64,000 nt of DNA from Spinacia oleracea (lineage: Eukaryota > Streptophyta > Magnoliopsida > Caryophyllales > Amaranthaceae): positions 15,586,001 through 15,650,000 of the forward strand of contig NC_079489.1 in the NCBI RefSeq assembly GCF_020520425.1. Direction: 5' to 3'. Positions 61,314-64,000 of this stretch are shown here, piece by piece. Positions within the stretch are counted from its first letter, which is position 1. Every line of letters starts with the position of its first letter. The notes beneath the pieces were generated by a model, which ran no database searches, had not been told where the DNA came from, and saw only the letters and a program-made list of their open reading frames with translations. The position numbers were made by a program, and so were the translations under genes.

Positions 61314-64000
61314 ATGGCAAAGAATAGGGGCAAAAGTAAGTTCGTCGTTGGCTCCTCTAGTGAGAGGGAGAATGTGCCTTCGGGAAGGGTACAGAAAACT
61401 TCGAGGGGTCGGCCTTCGGAGAGGCCGGTGGAGAGGCGTTCGACTGGTTGGGATGCTTCCAAAGATGATGTTGTTGGCGGGTCTAGCGTGTCTGAACGCG
61501 CAACTTCTGTTAAGAAAGCTGGTTCTTCGGGTGTGCGCCGTCCTTACCCTGAGTTTCCAGTTCATTGGACTGAAGCTGATCCGCAGGGCAAGTATGCCCC
61601 GATCTTGCATGAGACCACTAAGATCGATGGTCCGTTGGAGAAATCGGTCAGTGGTGACTGGTTGGTGGAGGCGAAGCTGGGGAACTACCATCGGAGGGCC
61701 GAGGAGCTATACGGAATCCAGCACGCCTTGGGGTACTGGTGCGAGCTTCCCGATCAGGAGCGTCCTCGGGTGACTCATCCGCCGAGGGGATTCATCTCTG
61801 TGTATACTCATCACTTGGAGAACAGTCTCCGTTTTCCCTTGGATCCCTTCATTTCCGAGCTCCTGGTGTCGTACAACATCAGTTTGGCCCAACTTACACC
61901 CAAATCTATGAGGCACATCATCGGATTTAGATGGGTGTGCGATTTTGTTAACTTTCCCTGCTCTGTCGCCGTTTTTCGGGATCTCCACGACCTGTCTTTC
62001 AATCACGCTTCCAAGGGGGATGGGTATGGTTGGTGGACCATCATCAACAAAAAGTCCCGAAGAAAAGGGGAGCCGAACTATATTACGGCATACCCTTACC
62101 TCAGTTCTGACCATAATTGGAAGACGGAGTGGTTGCTCGTTCGCGTGCCGACGGATCCGAAGCATCCCCATTTTTATCGCCCTCTAAAGTGGTTTGTGAC
62201 TCCTGATCCTGATATGGGAAGCGTGGCTGCTCCGGATCGGAACCATCACCACTACGTGGATCTCCTCCAGTGGTTTTTGGCTCGGGAGGACAACTACAAA
62301 CTGCCGTCTAGCTGGCTCCCGAACCTCAACTATATCTTGCGGGAGGACATTCTTGCTGTTGCCGGTCTCAGCAGGATTTTTGACAGGGGTAGGTGTCTTT
62401 CGGCTGGGACCGTGTTTCAGTGAGTTTGTCCTCCTCCTTTTTGTCTCGTTTTACTGACTCATTTTTGTGTTTTGTTTCTGCAGAGTACGGCTTTAGCTGC
62501 CTTGATCCTGTGATTTTGGGCATCTCTTTGGATCTGAAGACTATTCACGACTCGGCTCCTGATTACAAGTTCGGGAAAGAGAATCCTCGTAATCCTCGCT
62601 TGAAGGATTACGTGTTGTCTCCTTCGGGTGTCGCTCGGATATCCGAAGTTCGAGCTGATCCGTGGGATTCTGCCTCCTCTCCCGAAGCTGTTCCAGTGAA
62701 GGTCGTGCTTCCTAATTTGAGGACAACCTCAGATCCGGTGAGTGTTTCTATATCCCGAAGTTTTTTGTTTGTCTCTCTTTTTGGTTGGCCGTCGGCTAAC
62801 GTCTTGGTCCTGGACCATCTTTTTAGGGTCCTGGGACTGACGCTGTGCCACGTGCCGTTCCTTCGGTTTCATCTCCGGCTCGGATAGATATCTCTTTATC
62901 TAGGAACCGGGTACTTCACCCTTTTTTCTTTATTTCTTCCTTTGTCTTCTTTTAAATTTATTGACCCTTGGTCTCCCCTTTTTAGGATCAAAGAAAAAGG
63001 AAGGGTAGCACTCTTCTGAGGTCTTCCGCGCATCCGAAGAAGGCGAAGGCTTCTCAGTCCTCGGAGAAGGTATTTGCTCTGACTTGGAGTTTCTTGTAGT
63101 CCGTCTTTCCCTTTTTCTTTTTTTTTGAAGCTGATCTTTGAACGCTTGTTTTGTAGGAAACGGTTTCGGAAGATATGCCTCCTCCCAAGAATCTCCTTCA
63201 CTTCATGCCTTTGCCAGGGCAGAAGTTGAAGAGTGTGGTGGTTGCGGAGCCGCCGCCCGTGGATCAACCGTTGGCTGAGGAAGATACCATCCCCTCTCCG
63301 CTGAAGCCGTCTACTTCTTTAGGGATCGAGATCCAGGATATCACCAAGGTGATGGAGGCGATTGAAGCCGACCTTGTTCCTGGCTCGGATGCCCCTATCG
63401 TGGCCGAGCAGAAGGAGGAATCTGCTGACGTTCCTCTCGAAAGAGAGAGAAGTCCAGATAAGGAGATGGTGGACCTCACAGGCCCTAATGTTGAGGTTAA
63501 TGTTGAGGTTCCCGAGGCTGAGAAGGAAGTTCCCTCTGCTGAGGAGGAGCAGCCCGAACAGGGTCTGACGAGGAAGAGGCGCCACTCGACCTTGGGTTCT
63601 ACTTCGACCTCGGCCCTGGATAGATTGATCCATGCTGACCCTTGCTCGGATGTTCCGCTGAAACGGATTCCCGAGGAAGTAAGGGAGGCGATGGCTCGCT
63701 ATGCTAGGGCTCCGGTTTTGGGGGAGAATCCCATGGCTCATGTGGGATCTTTGGTGGGTCCCGAAGCTGCTCGGGAGAATCTTCTTCGGGCCAACCCGCA
63801 GTGGAGGGTTCCTGGAGCTGAAGAGAGGAACCCGGTTATGATGGCCCAGTACTATCTGAATGAGGTAAGTGTTGGATTTTCTCTTTTGAGTTGTGCTTTT
63901 GTTTTACGTTTTTCCTACTTTTTCTCATCTTTCCTTCGCTCCCAGGCTGTTTTCTGGTCCTCGTTCGCTTCCGAGTGTAGCTCGGTTGAGGAGAGACAAC
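61314..64000 (+). CDS. PF04195-type (transposase_28) protein, antisense gene of the Tat element, partial
   Basis: Exons are 61314-62388, 62484-62737, 62827-62910, 62986-63069, 63157-63864 and 63946 to beyond the edge. Junctions are GT-AG and the frame is open throughout (exon sums 1329, 84, 84 and 708 are multiples of three). A basic Ser/Arg-rich N-terminus is followed at residues ~150-230 by the PF04195-like core (FPLDPFISELLVSYNISLAQL, PKSMRHIIGF) and an aromatic-rich region (GWWTIINKK, KTEWLLVRVP). The C-terminal part is acidic with Lys/Arg clusters. The biochemical role of these proteins is not known. No lesion is seen in the visible part. Confidence 0.8.

Larger units (their letters stand above)
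60447..64000 (-). mobile_element. Tat-type Ty3 retrotransposon, 3' part, minus orientation, runs off window
   Basis: A 429-bp LTR at 60447-60875, then a polypurine tract read on the minus strand (complement of tgccccccccag, from 60876), then an antisense gene on the plus strand. LTR, polypurine tract and an antisense gene with the PF04195 (transposase_28, 'putative gypsy type transposon') domain is the known layout of Tat-lineage elements, in which extra antisense ORFs lie between pol and the 3' LTR. Gag-pol and the 5' LTR should lie to the right of the window. Both are predictions. Confidence 0.7.

Overview
This window looks like nuclear DNA of a flowering plant (a eudicot). It is AT-rich and mostly noncoding, its genes have GT-AG introns, and it is full of plant transposon types: Mutator-like, mariner/Stowaway, Tourist-like, hAT, L1 LINE, and Ty3 chromovirus and Tat-type retroelements. 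An Amaranthaceae-like (chenopod) origin would fit, but nothing here proves it. I see no rRNA or tRNA gene, no CRISPR array and no bacterial sequence.

The host genes are few. A complete eight-exon calcium-dependent protein kinase of the CPK24 type lies at 6.8-10.3 kb. A MUSTANG-like domesticated transposase gene lies at 11.6-13.4 kb (minus strand). A PPR gene of the PLS-E class, like Arabidopsis At3g47840, lies at 57.3-59.4 kb (minus). An unrecognised multi-exon minus-strand gene, possibly decaying, ends near 52.85 kb; its last exons share one reading frame. A lone first exon lies at 59.56 kb, divergent from the PPR gene, and its intron has taken a retrotransposon.

The most unusual part is a pair of related Mutator-like elements. 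Element B (about 37.56-50.02 kb) carries two convergent genes: an intact nine-exon gene for a ~1019-residue Ulp1/SENP-like cysteine protease, and a six-exon FAR1-type MULE transposase gene that is whole except for one in-frame stop codon near its start. Element A (1-4.7 kb, cut by the left edge) carries a decayed minus-strand homologue of the protease gene. In both, the long introns and intergenic DNA are packed with a short motif whose shared core on the protease-gene sense strand is TAGTTA. Each intron of B has its own version of the motif, the short introns have little or none, and the exons none that I see. Both elements also carry tandem duplications that copy an exon end with its splice donor, and both end in hairpin-forming palindromes.

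The rest is transposon debris. There are three Stowaway-like MITEs (one half-copy), two Tourist-like MITEs of 341 bp (one nested in another foldback element), a 118-bp and a 980-bp hAT-like element, a broken DD39D mariner transposase (18.1-19.8 kb), a 2.88-kb solo LTR with a CTTCC target duplication (23.4-26.3 kb), a 5'-truncated Ty3 chromovirus (26.5-28.6 kb), an L1-type LINE (31.9-36.7 kb), an older LINE RNase H remnant (50.6-51.2 kb), and the 3' end of a minus-strand Tat-type Ty3 element (60.4 kb to the right edge). The last carries an intron-containing antisense gene with a PF04195-type domain on the plus strand.
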